Virus record (IMG/VR): IMGVR_UViG_3300009428_000107
Span: 1-20,590 of that record
From: a virus
Direction: 5' to 3' (one strand)
Length of the DNA: 20,590 bases
The position numbers were made by a program, and so were the translations under genes. Positions 5,974-12,045 of the stretch are shown here, one piece after another. The notes under the pieces are model-generated. The model worked only from the letters and a program-made list of their open reading frames with translations. It was not told the DNA's origin and did not search any database. Position 1 is the first letter of the stretch, and each line of letters starts with the position of its first letter.

Positions 5974-6585
5974 TTAACTCCAACTATATGTAGGTGTAGG
6001 ATAAAAATCGTCCTGGTCATGAACCTCTTCCTTCTTGTCTGTATACATGTACAGACTCTTCTCGGAATCCCAATACACTTCCCTTCTGTTTTCATCGTCA
6101 ATCATCTTCGGTTCCTCCTCTAAGAATAAGTTATCCTCTGTTGACATATAGATTCCGTATTCTATAGACTCTTCTTCACCCTCTATCTTAAAGATTAGGT
6201 TCGGATACATTTCTATCATCTTATGTAAGATAGGCCTAGGGTCAACCCAAGCAGTAGCCAAGCCATACCTTACTCCCGAAATATCATAATCACCCTCTAC
6301 AGAGTAATAGATGTCTCTAGAGTGACAACTCGCGTTCCACTTAGTACCCCAATTCTCTCTATTCCAATCATACCAATTTGGTATGCCTAGATTATCAAGT
6401 TCTTCTTTCTTGTCACGACCTACACTTCCTTGAAAAAGATTGTCCGGTTGTGGTATAAAATGATTGAAGTCAAACTCAAGTTCTTCTGTATCGTGTTTTT
6501 CAGAACCTTGCACGTTGTCTACAAACTCTTTTATATCTTCTTTACTTCCGTTCACTTCTATCGTGAGATTAAACCAATTAGGCAT
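5974..6585 (-). CDS. DUF1281/YubB ferredoxin-like domain protein
   Basis: 203 residues. It begins MPNWFNLTIEVNGSKEDIKE, the N-terminal signature of the DUF1281/Api92 family (M-P-N-W-x-x-N-x-x-x-V-x-G). The proline-rich IPQPDNLF and the tryptophan-rich WYDWNRENWGTKWNAS (residues 71-86) also match. The fold is ferredoxin-like; the family is spread by plasmids and phages and its function is unknown. An acidic C-terminal extension of about 60 residues, ending in PTPTYSWS, is beyond the usual domain. It follows the 74-residue gene with 6 nt between them. Confidence 0.75.
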   Translation of the reverse strand: MPNWFNLTIEVNGSKEDIKEFVDNVQGSEKHDTEELEFDFNHFIPQPDNLFQGSVGRDKKEELDNLGIPNWYDWNRENWGTKWNASCHSRDIYYSVEGDYDISGVRYGLATAWVDPRPILHKMIEMYPNLIFKIEGEEESIEYGIYMSTEDNLFLEEEPKMIDDENRREVYWDSEKSLYMYTDKKEEVHDQDDFYPTPTYSWS

Positions 6586-6591
6586 AATAAT

Positions 6592-6816
6592 CTATTTAAA
6601 TAATTCATTAATAAACTTATCGTACGTCTCAACCCATGGCTCAACATGTATTCTATGTCCTCTATGTGTTGTAACCTTTGGATACGATGCGATACGCACA
6701 TCATCACCCATCATTGAATCACTCCTATCTATTAAGAAGTGTTGCATCTCGTACTGCTCGTACTGATAGTCTAAGTCGGCAGTCTCCATCTCCCATTTCA
6801 TTTTCTCGTTTACCAT
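6592..6816 (-). CDS. 74-residue protein, unknown
   Basis: Starts at ATG 6814-6816 (MVNEKMKWEMETADLDYQYE), with a Tyr/Met-rich acidic first half and a basic strand-rich second half (YPKVTTHRGHRIHVEPWVET). No family is recognised. A TACTTTTG -7-like element lies 27 nt upstream, so it may be the first gene of a secondary transcript. The following DUF1281-like gene starts 6 nt after its stop. Confidence 0.55.
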   Translation of the reverse strand: MVNEKMKWEMETADLDYQYEQYEMQHFLIDRSDSMMGDDVRIASYPKVTTHRGHRIHVEPWVETYDKFINELFK

Positions 6817-6842
6817 GTCTACTTGTTTTTTATAGTTATATT

Positions 6843-6850
6843 CAAAAGTA
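6843..6850 (-). promoter_or_regulatory. Possible -7 element for the 6.8-5.1 kb genes
   Basis: On the minus strand TACTTTTG matches TAnnTTTG and would start transcription about 22 nt before ATG 6816. No TTTG is present 19-21 nt upstream, so only half the promoter is supported. It sits in the 54-nt gap between two 74-residue genes. Confidence 0.3.
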
Positions 6851-6870
6851 ATTCAAATTAATTACTAATC

Positions 6871-7095
6871 CTAATCTCTTATCCAAACTTCATCCACCTT
6901 GTAGCCCTTTCCCTCCATTACAGATATGTAATTGTCAAGGTGCTTGGCGTTGTTGAACTCTTTGTAGTCTGTCTCCCATTTGCGTGATGTCTTACTCACT
7001 ATGAAACCTACCGATGCGATAAACTTCTTGTCAGCATACTGAACTTCAACAGACTCCTCTTCTTCTCTTATCCACGTTGTCTTTATCTTACTCAT
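6871..7095 (-). CDS. 74-residue small protein, unknown
   Basis: Starts MSKIKTTWIREEEESVEVQY and continues with alternating strand and helix (KKFIASVGFIVS, then FNNAKHLDNYISVMEGKGYK). The last part, a helix then GKGYKVDEVWIRD, resembles small alpha/beta phage proteins with a beta-beta-beta-alpha-beta order, but no named family is recognised. It overlaps the end of the membrane-protein gene by 8 nt. Confidence 0.6.
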   Translation of the reverse strand: MSKIKTTWIREEEESVEVQYADKKFIASVGFIVSKTSRKWETDYKEFNNAKHLDNYISVMEGKGYKVDEVWIRD

Positions 7096-7366
7096 TGTAA
7101 TAATCTTTTAATGATTGATACTCCATTCTGATTACCTTAACCTCACTGAAGAAGAAAAGAAAACCTCCGTAAGACACTACCACAAGCATTGCGAACATAG
7201 CGCCTACTGAACTGATACTCATCTCAAATCCCAGAACTTTTTCCTCAAGAAAACCCGTAAACATAGTGTACAGACAGAGCAGACAAAGTGTTGGGATGTT
7301 TAGAATTAAGAACAATTTAATCGTTGACATTAAATAAAATGCCGAGAAACTATCTAGCTTTCTCAT
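7088..7366 (-). CDS. Two-TM membrane protein
   Basis: 92 residues from ATG 7364-7366. A longer frame can be read from a TTG at 7439-7441, but its extra residues overlap a hairpin and look non-coding. Two hydrophobic segments are clear: about residues 14-39 (STIKLFLILNIPTLCLLCLY) and 51-75 (SVGAMFAMLVVVSYGGFLFF), joined by a short acidic loop (LEEKVLGFEM). The charged C-terminus is probably cytoplasmic, giving an N-in/C-in hairpin. The size and two-TM topology would suit a holin, but the gene lies far from the endolysin and in the other arm, so a role at the host membrane is equally possible. Confidence 0.6.
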   Translation of the reverse strand: MRKLDSFSAFYLMSTIKLFLILNIPTLCLLCLYTMFTGFLEEKVLGFEMSISSVGAMFAMLVVVSYGGFLFFFSEVKVIRMEYQSLKDYYNE

Positions 7367-7430
7367 AGTTAGTAATGCTACGCTTGACCAAAGCGCAGAC
7401 TTATTAGTTAAGGTCAAGATTGATGATTGT

Positions 7431-7452
7431 GAGAGAGGCAAAAGCCCCCCTC
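7431..7452 (-). terminator. Hairpin after the VWA-like gene
   Basis: On the minus strand GAGGGGGGC, a TTTT loop, and GCCTCTCTC form a 9-bp stem with two G-U pairs, starting 9 nt after the stop codon at 7461-7463. It has no U-tract. It probably separates or protects the end of the AAA+/VWA-like transcript from the downstream membrane-protein gene. Confidence 0.55.
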
Positions 7453-7460
7453 ACTATTTG

Positions 7461-8354
7461 TTATTTAAGTTTACTTAGGTCAGTCTGCACCTTGCTTAGA
7501 ATATCCTTGCAATACTCCACTGCATTAGGTACATTCTTAAAGTGATACGTGTTTGGACATGGTATCCGCAGGGTATAGTCTGCACCGAATGTCTCAGACA
7601 TTACAGACTCCTCCACTAGGTCTCCGGCATTATGGCCGTATCCATATTGCGCCTTAGACTTTGCGCTAGAGTAGAACTCACCATTAGGATTCTCTATCAT
7701 AGCAAAGATGTTTCTTCTGAAGAAACTTGGATGCGATACCCCCCCAAGTCTTTTTGCATTGCTTGGTTCATCGTAGTCTTTGACAGATAGGAATAGTGCT
7801 AAATCACTGCTCACATCGTCATCCGCTATTGCTCCACTCATTTGATAAGATGCAGATACCTTGATTCTACTCTCCTTTTCTAGCAGTTCTGCTAACTTGT
7901 TAATCACTGCAGACTGAATGTAGAAGTTCATAGGTTTCGTATCCCATGGCGCATCACCATCGTAGACAACATGTATGCTTGGAGCAGTACCCGATGGCTT
8001 ATTTTTAAACCATTGGTCTTCATCGCCACTCATGATGGCCGCCACATCAAAGTCATGGCCCTCAATGTCCATGGATATAACGTCTTGCTTTGCCTTGAAC
8101 TCGGTCTCAAACCCTGCGAATGCAGTTTTCATTTGTTTAGGTTCGTAACCTTTCCATAGTAACTTCTTAGAGGCGTTAAGGTTTTCGCCAAACTCCATAT
8201 CACCATGGAACTGCTTTTCAAATTTCTTATTAGAAGATTTGTTCGTGCTAGGATTGTAGGTATCCATCACATCGCAGAATTCACCGAAGTTCATCGCCAC
8301 TAGGTGCGCTTTCTTCTTCTCTTTTCTTTTATTTTCTACTACTCGCTTTATCAT
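7461..8354 (-). CDS. DUF7192-like phage protein, possible VWA-like partner of the AAA+ ATPase
   Basis: 297 residues. The basic N-terminus is followed by MDIEGHDFDVAAIMSGDEDQ (residues 95-114), which resembles the D-x-x-G-x-x-x-D-V-x-x-x-x-x-G-x-x-x-x-W signature I associate with phage DUF7192 proteins. Residues 126-220 have the order of a von Willebrand A domain: strand IHVVYD, a turn DGDAPW where a MIDAS D-x-S-x-S would sit, helix AVINKLAELLEK, strand IKVSASYQM, strand DLALFLSVKD, helix. The MIDAS motif itself is absent. The gene follows the MoxR/CobS-like ATPase by 24 nt, the same order as in MoxR-VWA, NorQ-NorD and CobS-CobT pairs. The VWA reading is an inference; partnership with the ATPase is likely. 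Confidence 0.6.
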   Translation of the reverse strand: MIKRVVENKRKEKKKAHLVAMNFGEFCDVMDTYNPSTNKSSNKKFEKQFHGDMEFGENLNASKKLLWKGYEPKQMKTAFAGFETEFKAKQDVISMDIEGHDFDVAAIMSGDEDQWFKNKPSGTAPSIHVVYDGDAPWDTKPMNFYIQSAVINKLAELLEKESRIKVSASYQMSGAIADDDVSSDLALFLSVKDYDEPSNAKRLGGVSHPSFFRRNIFAMIENPNGEFYSSAKSKAQYGYGHNAGDLVEESVMSETFGADYTLRIPCPNTYHFKNVPNAVEYCKDILSKVQTDLSKLK

Positions 8355-8378
8355 GTCTCTATATTTAATGTTTAGTGA

Positions 8379-9650
8379 TTACGATAACTTAACGCCCTCA
8401 GTCATGGCGCGTTGTTGGTCAGACTTGTATTCATTAAGAATAGCGCGTTCAACGGCCACCTTAAGTTTCACTCCTCTGATGACCATCTTGTTGACTGCCT
8501 TGGTACGTCTAGGTGTAATCGTGATACCTAGATTCTTAGCATTCTTGCGTATCGCTAGTACTGCTTTAGTAGCATCGGTGTTGCCAAAGATTGCAATCTC
8601 CAATTCCTCGTCATATCCCCACTCAAACTTCTCATCAAATCTATCTAGTGTAGCCTTGTCTAGCTTGTTGCGTGATGAGTAGTCTTTGTCTGCACCATTA
8701 CCGAATGTGTTGGTACATGCTATCACCTTGAAGTCTGTATGCTTGGAGACCACCTTGTCCGGGAAAGTATACTCGTCACCACTCAGCATGTTGTTCAGAC
8801 TAACTGCTACATTGGGATTCATAGCATCAAACTCATCTAGGATAAGTAGCCCTCCATCCTCGTACATCTCACGAATAGCAGTCTTAACATATTTGCCCAT
8901 GGCATCCATGTATCCAATGCATCGCCCAAGGCTGATCTCATTAGTGAATGAGAATATTCTATAGTCTAGCCCTAGTGCCTTAGCCACTTGAACTGCTCCG
9001 TAAGTCTTACCACTACCGGCATCACCTTTGAGCAGTACATAGCTATCATCAGCTACAGACTCAAGCACATCCTTGAATAGGTAGTGCTGCATACCTAGCT
9101 TCTTTACTTCCTCTTCCTTGGGTAGCTTTACTTCAATTCTATGCACCTTTGGTATACTAGCTATACGTATCTCTTCCTTGACGATGGCAGTTACAGACTC
9201 AATGTCTACTTCACCTTTAGCGCCTTTGGTCATTAACTGCATGGCCTCCATCATTAACTGCTCTGCAGTCTTTTCTCCCTTTACTTCTTTCACTTCTTTC
9301 TTAGTTTTTGTTATTGCTACTTTTTCCTCACCAAACGCTGATACTACTTCATCGTATAGTAGACCATGCGTTAACTCATCAATGAAATACTCCGATTGAC
9401 CTTTGCCAATGTCAGTATCATGGCAGAACACATGCACTACGCCATCCTTCAGACTCACTAGTCTTCTCATGTTGTCGTGAGCATCTTCTTTGTTCAGTTT
9501 ATAAATTGCTTGTTTGAGCGATAGTTTACCGCTTTCAGTACGCAGACCGAAGTCTAGAAACAAACTCTGCGTGTTGTCTGAAACACCTAGTACTTCTGTG
9601 TTGGTTAATACTTCTGCGATTGCCCATTGATTGCTCGTAAAACGTGCCAT
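8379..9650 (-). CDS. MoxR/CobS-like AAA+ ATPase
   Basis: 423 residues. Walker A is G209-DAGSGKT-216, Walker B LLILDEFD 268-275 (D272, E273), sensor 1 N314 in IACTNTFG, arginine-finger candidate R337 in ATLDRF, and sensor 2 R381/R382 in ITPRRTKA. This set and the GYMDA/FNNMLSGDE-type pore region place it in the MoxR/CobS/NorQ branch, whose hexamers remodel partner proteins or insert metals. CobS-like genes are common in marine phages. The N-terminal 180 residues are a separate part: a folded region (1-105), then a Lys/Glu-rich linker (110-180). The adjacent gene encodes the probable partner. The target is unknown. Confidence 0.82.
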   Translation of the reverse strand: MARFTSNQWAIAEVLTNTEVLGVSDNTQSLFLDFGLRTESGKLSLKQAIYKLNKEDAHDNMRRLVSLKDGVVHVFCHDTDIGKGQSEYFIDELTHGLLYDEVVSAFGEEKVAITKTKKEVKEVKGEKTAEQLMMEAMQLMTKGAKGEVDIESVTAIVKEEIRIASIPKVHRIEVKLPKEEEVKKLGMQHYLFKDVLESVADDSYVLLKGDAGSGKTYGAVQVAKALGLDYRIFSFTNEISLGRCIGYMDAMGKYVKTAIREMYEDGGLLILDEFDAMNPNVAVSLNNMLSGDEYTFPDKVVSKHTDFKVIACTNTFGNGADKDYSSRNKLDKATLDRFDEKFEWGYDEELEIAIFGNTDATKAVLAIRKNAKNLGITITPRRTKAVNKMVIRGVKLKVAVERAILNEYKSDQQRAMTEGVKLS

Positions 9651-9698
9651 AACTATTCTATTTTATTGTTTATAATTAAAAATGATGATTGTGATTGA

Positions 9699-10019
9699 TT
9701 ACGCTACATTGTTAGTGTAGTACTTGAATGCTTTCTTGTACTCTTTTCTTATCAGTCTGAGATGGTACATTAACTCAGTCATGCCTCCTATAGCATACTC
9801 ATCTAGCTTGTTTGCATTGTATCTCTTTTCAAAGCCATAGCCATAGCTAGACTTATTCTCCTTGATGTAGATGAACTGACTCTTTATCTCAACAGACTCA
9901 ACGTCTACAACCATCGGATATGTGCCGCCATCATAGCATACAACGTGCATACCTTTGTCCTTTACGAATGCACATAATTCGTTTACTTCGTTCACTAGGG
10001 TTACAACAGACTTCTTCAT
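9699..10019 (-). CDS. 106-residue protein, unknown
   Basis: Starts MKKSVVTLVNEVNELCAFVK with an amphipathic helix, followed by strands (MHVVCYDGGTYPMVVDVESV, FIYIKE), a polar glycine-tyrosine stretch (SSYGYGFEKRYN) and a basic C-terminal helix (HLRLIRKEYKKAFKYY). It probably folds as a small alpha/beta domain. It is the gene before the AAA+ ATPase and is separated from it by 48 nt with no terminator seen, so co-transcription is likely. No family is recognised. Confidence 0.6.
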   Translation of the reverse strand: MKKSVVTLVNEVNELCAFVKDKGMHVVCYDGGTYPMVVDVESVEIKSQFIYIKENKSSYGYGFEKRYNANKLDEYAIGGMTELMYHLRLIRKEYKKAFKYYTNNVA

Positions 10020-10074
10020 ATTGGTATTGCCGTTTAGTCATCCGGGCTTGTTTGTTAGTGACTAAGATTGAGGA

Positions 10075-10090
10075 GCAGACCGAAGTCTGC
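10075..10090 (-). terminator. cUUCGg tetraloop hairpin after the first left-arm gene
   Basis: On the minus strand GCAGAC-TTCG-GTCTGC forms a perfect 6-bp stem closed by a C(UUCG)G tetraloop, one of the most stable RNA loops. It begins 11 nt after the stop at 10102-10104. No U-tract follows. The stem is built from two facing copies of the over-represented CAGAC(T) word. It may stabilise or partly terminate the mRNA between two genes. Confidence 0.6.
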
Positions 10091-10101
10091 ACCCATTGTT
10101 A

Positions 10102-10440
10102 TTACTCTGAGTCTTCCATCCATCCTAGGATATCTATAACTTCATCCATCATCGCCGCATATTTGTTCCTATCTATTGATGTTGCTTTCATCCCTAGCTT
10201 ACTGAACTCGTATTGGGCCTTGCCGAATGTAGTAGGGTTGGTTTCTCTAGCGTAGTATACACTTCTACCATTTAGCACTAGGGTTGTCTCACAGACTGCC
10301 TCTCCACTCTTCATTATTAACTTCTGCTTAACGATGAACTCAGCATCTACTCCAATAACCTTGGCTACGATTTCGTTTCTTTCGTTAACTCCTTGTACAT
10401 CTAACTTGGCAATCAATTTCTCTGCATTTGTCATTCTCAT
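10102..10440 (-). CDS. 112-residue protein, unknown; first gene of the left arm
   Basis: Start ATG 10438-10440, preceded by TCTTAAA. The product begins MRMTNAEKLIAKLDVQGVNE and has an alpha/beta appearance: helix, strand (EIVAKVIGVD), strands (KQKLIMKSG, CETTLVLNGRSVYYA), then helices with a hydrophobic C-terminus (MMDEVIDILGWMEDSE). No family is recognised. It is the promoter-proximal gene of the minus-strand arm, a position often used for proteins made very early, but no minus-strand TAnnTTTG was found upstream. Confidence 0.6.
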   Translation of the reverse strand: MRMTNAEKLIAKLDVQGVNERNEIVAKVIGVDAEFIVKQKLIMKSGEAVCETTLVLNGRSVYYARETNPTTFGKAQYEFSKLGMKATSIDRNKYAAMMDEVIDILGWMEDSE

Positions 10441-10469
10441 TTCATTTTAAGATTAAGATTGTAGTAATA

Positions 10470-10499
10470 ATGGGGACAGACTCAGATGCCCATCCCCAT
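10470..10499. repeat. Inverted repeat with CAGACT in the loop
   Basis: ATGGGGA (10470-10476) and TCCCCAT (10493-10499) form a 7-bp stem around a 16-nt loop containing CAGACTCAGATG. It lies about 30 nt upstream of the first minus-strand gene and would be in its leader RNA or act as a DNA operator. Confidence 0.45.
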
Positions 10500-10717
10500 A
10501 ATAGTTCTTTCAATTTCGGATAATCAGACATCATCACATCAGTGCTCATCGGCAATGCTAGTCTGCTTGTTTATACTGCTTGTCCATCTCAATCCATCAT
10601 CAGTTAACCTTGATAGGGCAGTCAGTCTATGTGGTAGTCTTTATACTTTACCTAGACTTGTTTCGGTAGTTACCAATCGTTTGACCTTACAGACTTGTTC
10701 TGAATCCTTAACAGACT

Positions 10718-10813
10718 ATCATGACTTGCTTTCGCACCAACATCATAGCCGACTCAGAGTCTGTGAGAATACCCACAACATATCACTACCTTCCATTCAA
10801 TCATGACTTGCTT
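10718..10813. repeat. Pair of 14-bp direct repeats
   Basis: ATCATGACTTGCTT occurs at 10718-10731 and again at 10800-10813, 82 bp apart centre to centre, roughly eight helical turns. It is in the non-coding control region. Only two copies were found. Confidence 0.5.
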
Positions 10814-11273
10814 ACACCCACTTCTGCATTGAATGCATTCGGTTATTGCGTTTGTCGTAATTGAAGTATGTAAAGAACGTATCGTTTCCGATGGTCAAAT
10901 ATTTAGAAAATACTTTGAATAATCCTAACACTTGTTGTCAAGGCTAGTATTAGTGGGGAGTCTGAGAGTCTGCCCAATGATGGCTATTGGCGCAAATGGT
11001 AAATGGGTAGGTGTTGATTGTTCCTAGTCTGAACTTGTCTAACACAACGGATGAAGATTATGTTATATATATATATGAAGGGTAGTCTAGCTAGTCTGAA
11101 TGGGTAAAAGGCTGAAACATTCGTCGTAACTCGTTGGAAATCAAGGGGGTAGGGTTTTGATAAGCGTTTCGGTTTTCTGACGATTATGGCCCTATATATA
11201 TATTATCCCAATACTAAACATTTCTCACAAAAATTAACTAACACCCTGTAAAACAAAGCCTTAAAGAATGATA

Positions 11274-11292
11274 CTTAAAGTGATGCTTTAAC
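11274..11292. promoter_or_regulatory. Palindromic operator O1
   Basis: CTTAAAGTGATGCTTTAAC contains the inverted repeat TTAAAG-5 nt-CTTTAA and ends 2 bp before the TTGACA of the promoter at 11295. A second copy with 17 of 19 identical bases lies at 11486-11504. An extra half-site CTTAAAG is at 11260-11266. The position suits an activator or repressor site. Confidence 0.6.
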
Positions 11293-11294
11293 AC

Positions 11295-11325
11295 TTGACA
11301 ATGTCATTTTTAAGCTGTAACTTTG
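11295..11325 (+). promoter_or_regulatory. Strong rightward promoter P1
   Basis: TTG (in TTGACA, 11295-11297), then 20 nt, then TAACTTTG (11318-11325), a full Bacteroidota-type promoter. Transcription should start near 11330. The first sizeable gene starts 250 nt later, and a hairpin with U8 intervenes, so the promoter probably makes a small RNA plus read-through. Confidence 0.75.
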
Positions 11326-11329
11326 CCCT

Positions 11330-11480
11330 GAAGCTCAGTATTTGAGATTGAGTGGTTGGGTGAAGATTCCCCCACACTTCTCTTCTGAAAATCTATAGCA
11401 CTTTGGATGCGAGGATTTTCCCTGAAAGAATAAAGGAAAGAGCAAGTAGCTGTATGAGGGGCTGCTGTACACTTTTTTTT
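11330..11480 (+). ncRNA. Candidate ~150-nt small RNA
   Basis: The segment from the predicted P1 start to the U8 tract contains no plausible protein gene and can form stem-loops. GTGGTTGGG/CCCCCAC (11352-11375) forms a 7-bp stem with a UU bulge, GAAAATC/GATTTTC (11387-11420) a perfect 7-bp stem, and the terminator hairpin (11445-11466) follows. Its own promoter, structure and terminator together are the evidence. It could instead be a structured leader that attenuates late-gene transcription. No known RNA family is recognised. Confidence 0.5.
11445..11480 (+). terminator. Intrinsic terminator of the small RNA
   Basis: AGTAGC (11445-11450) pairs with GCTGCT (11461-11466) through one G-U pair around a 10-nt loop, and eight T follow at 11473-11480 after a 6-nt gap. 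The long U-tract is the clearest of any terminator in the window; the gap between stem and U-tract makes it less than ideal. Confidence 0.5.
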
Positions 11481-11485
11481 ATACA

Positions 11486-11504
11486 CTTAAAGTAAAGCTT
11501 TAAC
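11486..11504. promoter_or_regulatory. Palindromic operator O2
   Basis: CTTAAAGTAAAGCTTTAAC, the second copy of the palindrome at 11274-11292, differing in two central bases. It ends 35 bp before the TATCTTTG of P2, compared with 25 bp for O1 and P1, a difference of one helical turn. This supports the two promoters being controlled by the same protein. Confidence 0.6.
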
Positions 11505-11507
11505 CCT

Positions 11508-11666
11508 ATGCTCGTCTTAATCTGTCTCTTCTTATTTGTTATCTTTGCTTTTGTAACATTCTATTACTTAAGCGATTACAATTATGAATCTATCCAAGAA
11601 CCTTTCTCTTGCGGAAGTGACGAAATCTGCCACTGCGAAGAGGCGGGGAATTGCAAACGAACCTAG
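11508..11666 (+). CDS. 52-residue Cys-rich membrane protein overlapping the endolysin, candidate
   Basis: ATG 11508-11510 opens a frame encoding a strong hydrophobic helix (MLVLICLFLFVIFAFVTFYY) followed by a polar tail with four Cys (SCGSDEICHCEEAGNCKRT). It overlaps the first 83 nt of the M15 endolysin in another frame. A single-TM protein embedded in or before an endolysin gene is a common arrangement for holins and spanins, so a lysis role is conceivable. Against it: the promoter P2 lies inside the frame, there is no clear start signal, and T-rich DNA gives hydrophobic residues by chance. Confidence 0.35.
   Translation: MLVLICLFLFVIFAFVTFYYLSDYNYESIQEPFSCGSDEICHCEEAGNCKRT
11540..11547 (+). 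promoter_or_regulatory. Promoter P2 of the lysis/small-protein genes (-7 element)
   Basis: TATCTTTG matches the TAnnTTTG -7 element, in the context TTTGTTATCTTTGC. A -33 TTTG is not present at the usual distance, so an activator at O2 may be needed. The predicted transcript starts near 11552, about 30 nt before the M15 ATG. Confidence 0.55.
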
Positions 11667-12045
11667 TGTAGAACACCTGGAGAACCTTAAGGCATTATCG
11701 GAGAATATATTCCAGCCTGTTAGAGAGGAGTTCATGTGTCCCATATTCATTAGCTCTGGCTACAGATCTGAAGCACTCAATGAGGCTATAGGAGGAAGTA
11801 AAACATCGCAGCATAGCAAGGGTGAAGCCTTTGACTTGGATGCTGATGTATACGGTGTTATTACAAATGCAGACATCTTCAACTATATAACAGACAGACT
11901 TGACTTTGATCAATGCATCTGGGAGTTCGGCACGGATAGTAATCCAGACTGGGTACACGTGTCTTATAAAAAAGAAGGGAAGAATAGGGGACAGATTCTA
12001 AAGGCTGTACGTGTGAACGGTAAAACATCTTATAGGACAATCTAA
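11584..12045 (+). CDS. Peptidase M15 endolysin
   Basis: 153 residues. The M15_3 domain (zinc D-Ala-D-Ala or L-Ala-D-Glu peptidase) spans almost the whole protein: N-terminal MNLSKNLSLAEVTKSATAKR is the family start and fixes the initiation codon; ISSGYRSEALN (56-66) is the substrate-side motif; zinc ligands are H77 (SQHSKGEAFD), D84 and H125 (DWVHVS), with E114 in IWEFG as a likely catalytic residue. It has no signal peptide or wall-binding domain, so release would need a holin. It cuts the peptidoglycan stem peptide at lysis. The next gene starts on the last base of its stop (TAATG). Confidence 0.9.
   Translation: MNLSKNLSLAEVTKSATAKRRGIANEPSVEHLENLKALSENIFQPVREEFMCPIFISSGYRSEALNEAIGGSKTSQHSKGEAFDLDADVYGVITNADIFNYITDRLDFDQCIWEFGTDSNPDWVHVSYKKEGKNRGQILKAVRVNGKTSYRTI

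Larger units (their letters stand above)
1..11100. repeat. Dispersed over-represented hexamer CAGACT/AGTCTG
   Basis: Reading both strands by eye gives about 48 copies of CAGACT or its complement in 1-11100 (about 25 as CAGACT and 23 as AGTCTG on the plus strand), against about 7 in 11101-20590. Random expectation for either half is about 4-5. Copies lie in genes and in gaps, are in both orientations and have no obvious extended consensus. Examples in the control region are at 10959-10964, 10967-10972, 11026-11031 and 11093-11098. Function unknown. Confidence 0.7.
10441..11273. other. Gene-poor divergent control region, possible origin
   Basis: About 830 bp between the two arms with no convincing gene; the open frame at 10486-10806 on the plus strand has a non-protein-like composition. 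It contains nine CAGACT/AGTCTG copies between 10475 and 11098, a hairpin at 10470-10499 (ATGGGGA/TCCCCAT), a 14-bp direct repeat, alternating AT tracts at about 11063-11076 and 11193-11204, and G-runs. Repeats plus easily melted AT tracts at the divergence point are what a replication origin or master control region would show, but no classical DnaA boxes were recognised. Confidence 0.5.

Noticed and set aside
7367-7441. TTG start extending the two-TM protein by 25 residues
   Set aside because: The extra codons overlap a terminator-like hairpin and a repeated CAATCATCAATC-type leader; the ATG at 7366 gives a more natural membrane protein.
8353-9399. Several plus-strand frames opposite the AAA+ gene
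   Set aside because: They are antisense shadows of a gene with complete AAA+ motifs and have unnatural hydrophobic/Ser-rich composition.
10486-10806. 106-codon plus-strand open frame in the control region
   Set aside because: Composition is rich in Ser, Leu, His and Cys with no domain-like pattern, no A-rich leader and many repeated words in the DNA; it is most likely a chance frame.
11568-11958. Minus-strand frames opposite the endolysin
   Set aside because: They are shadows of the M15 gene, whose full family motif set is on the plus strand.
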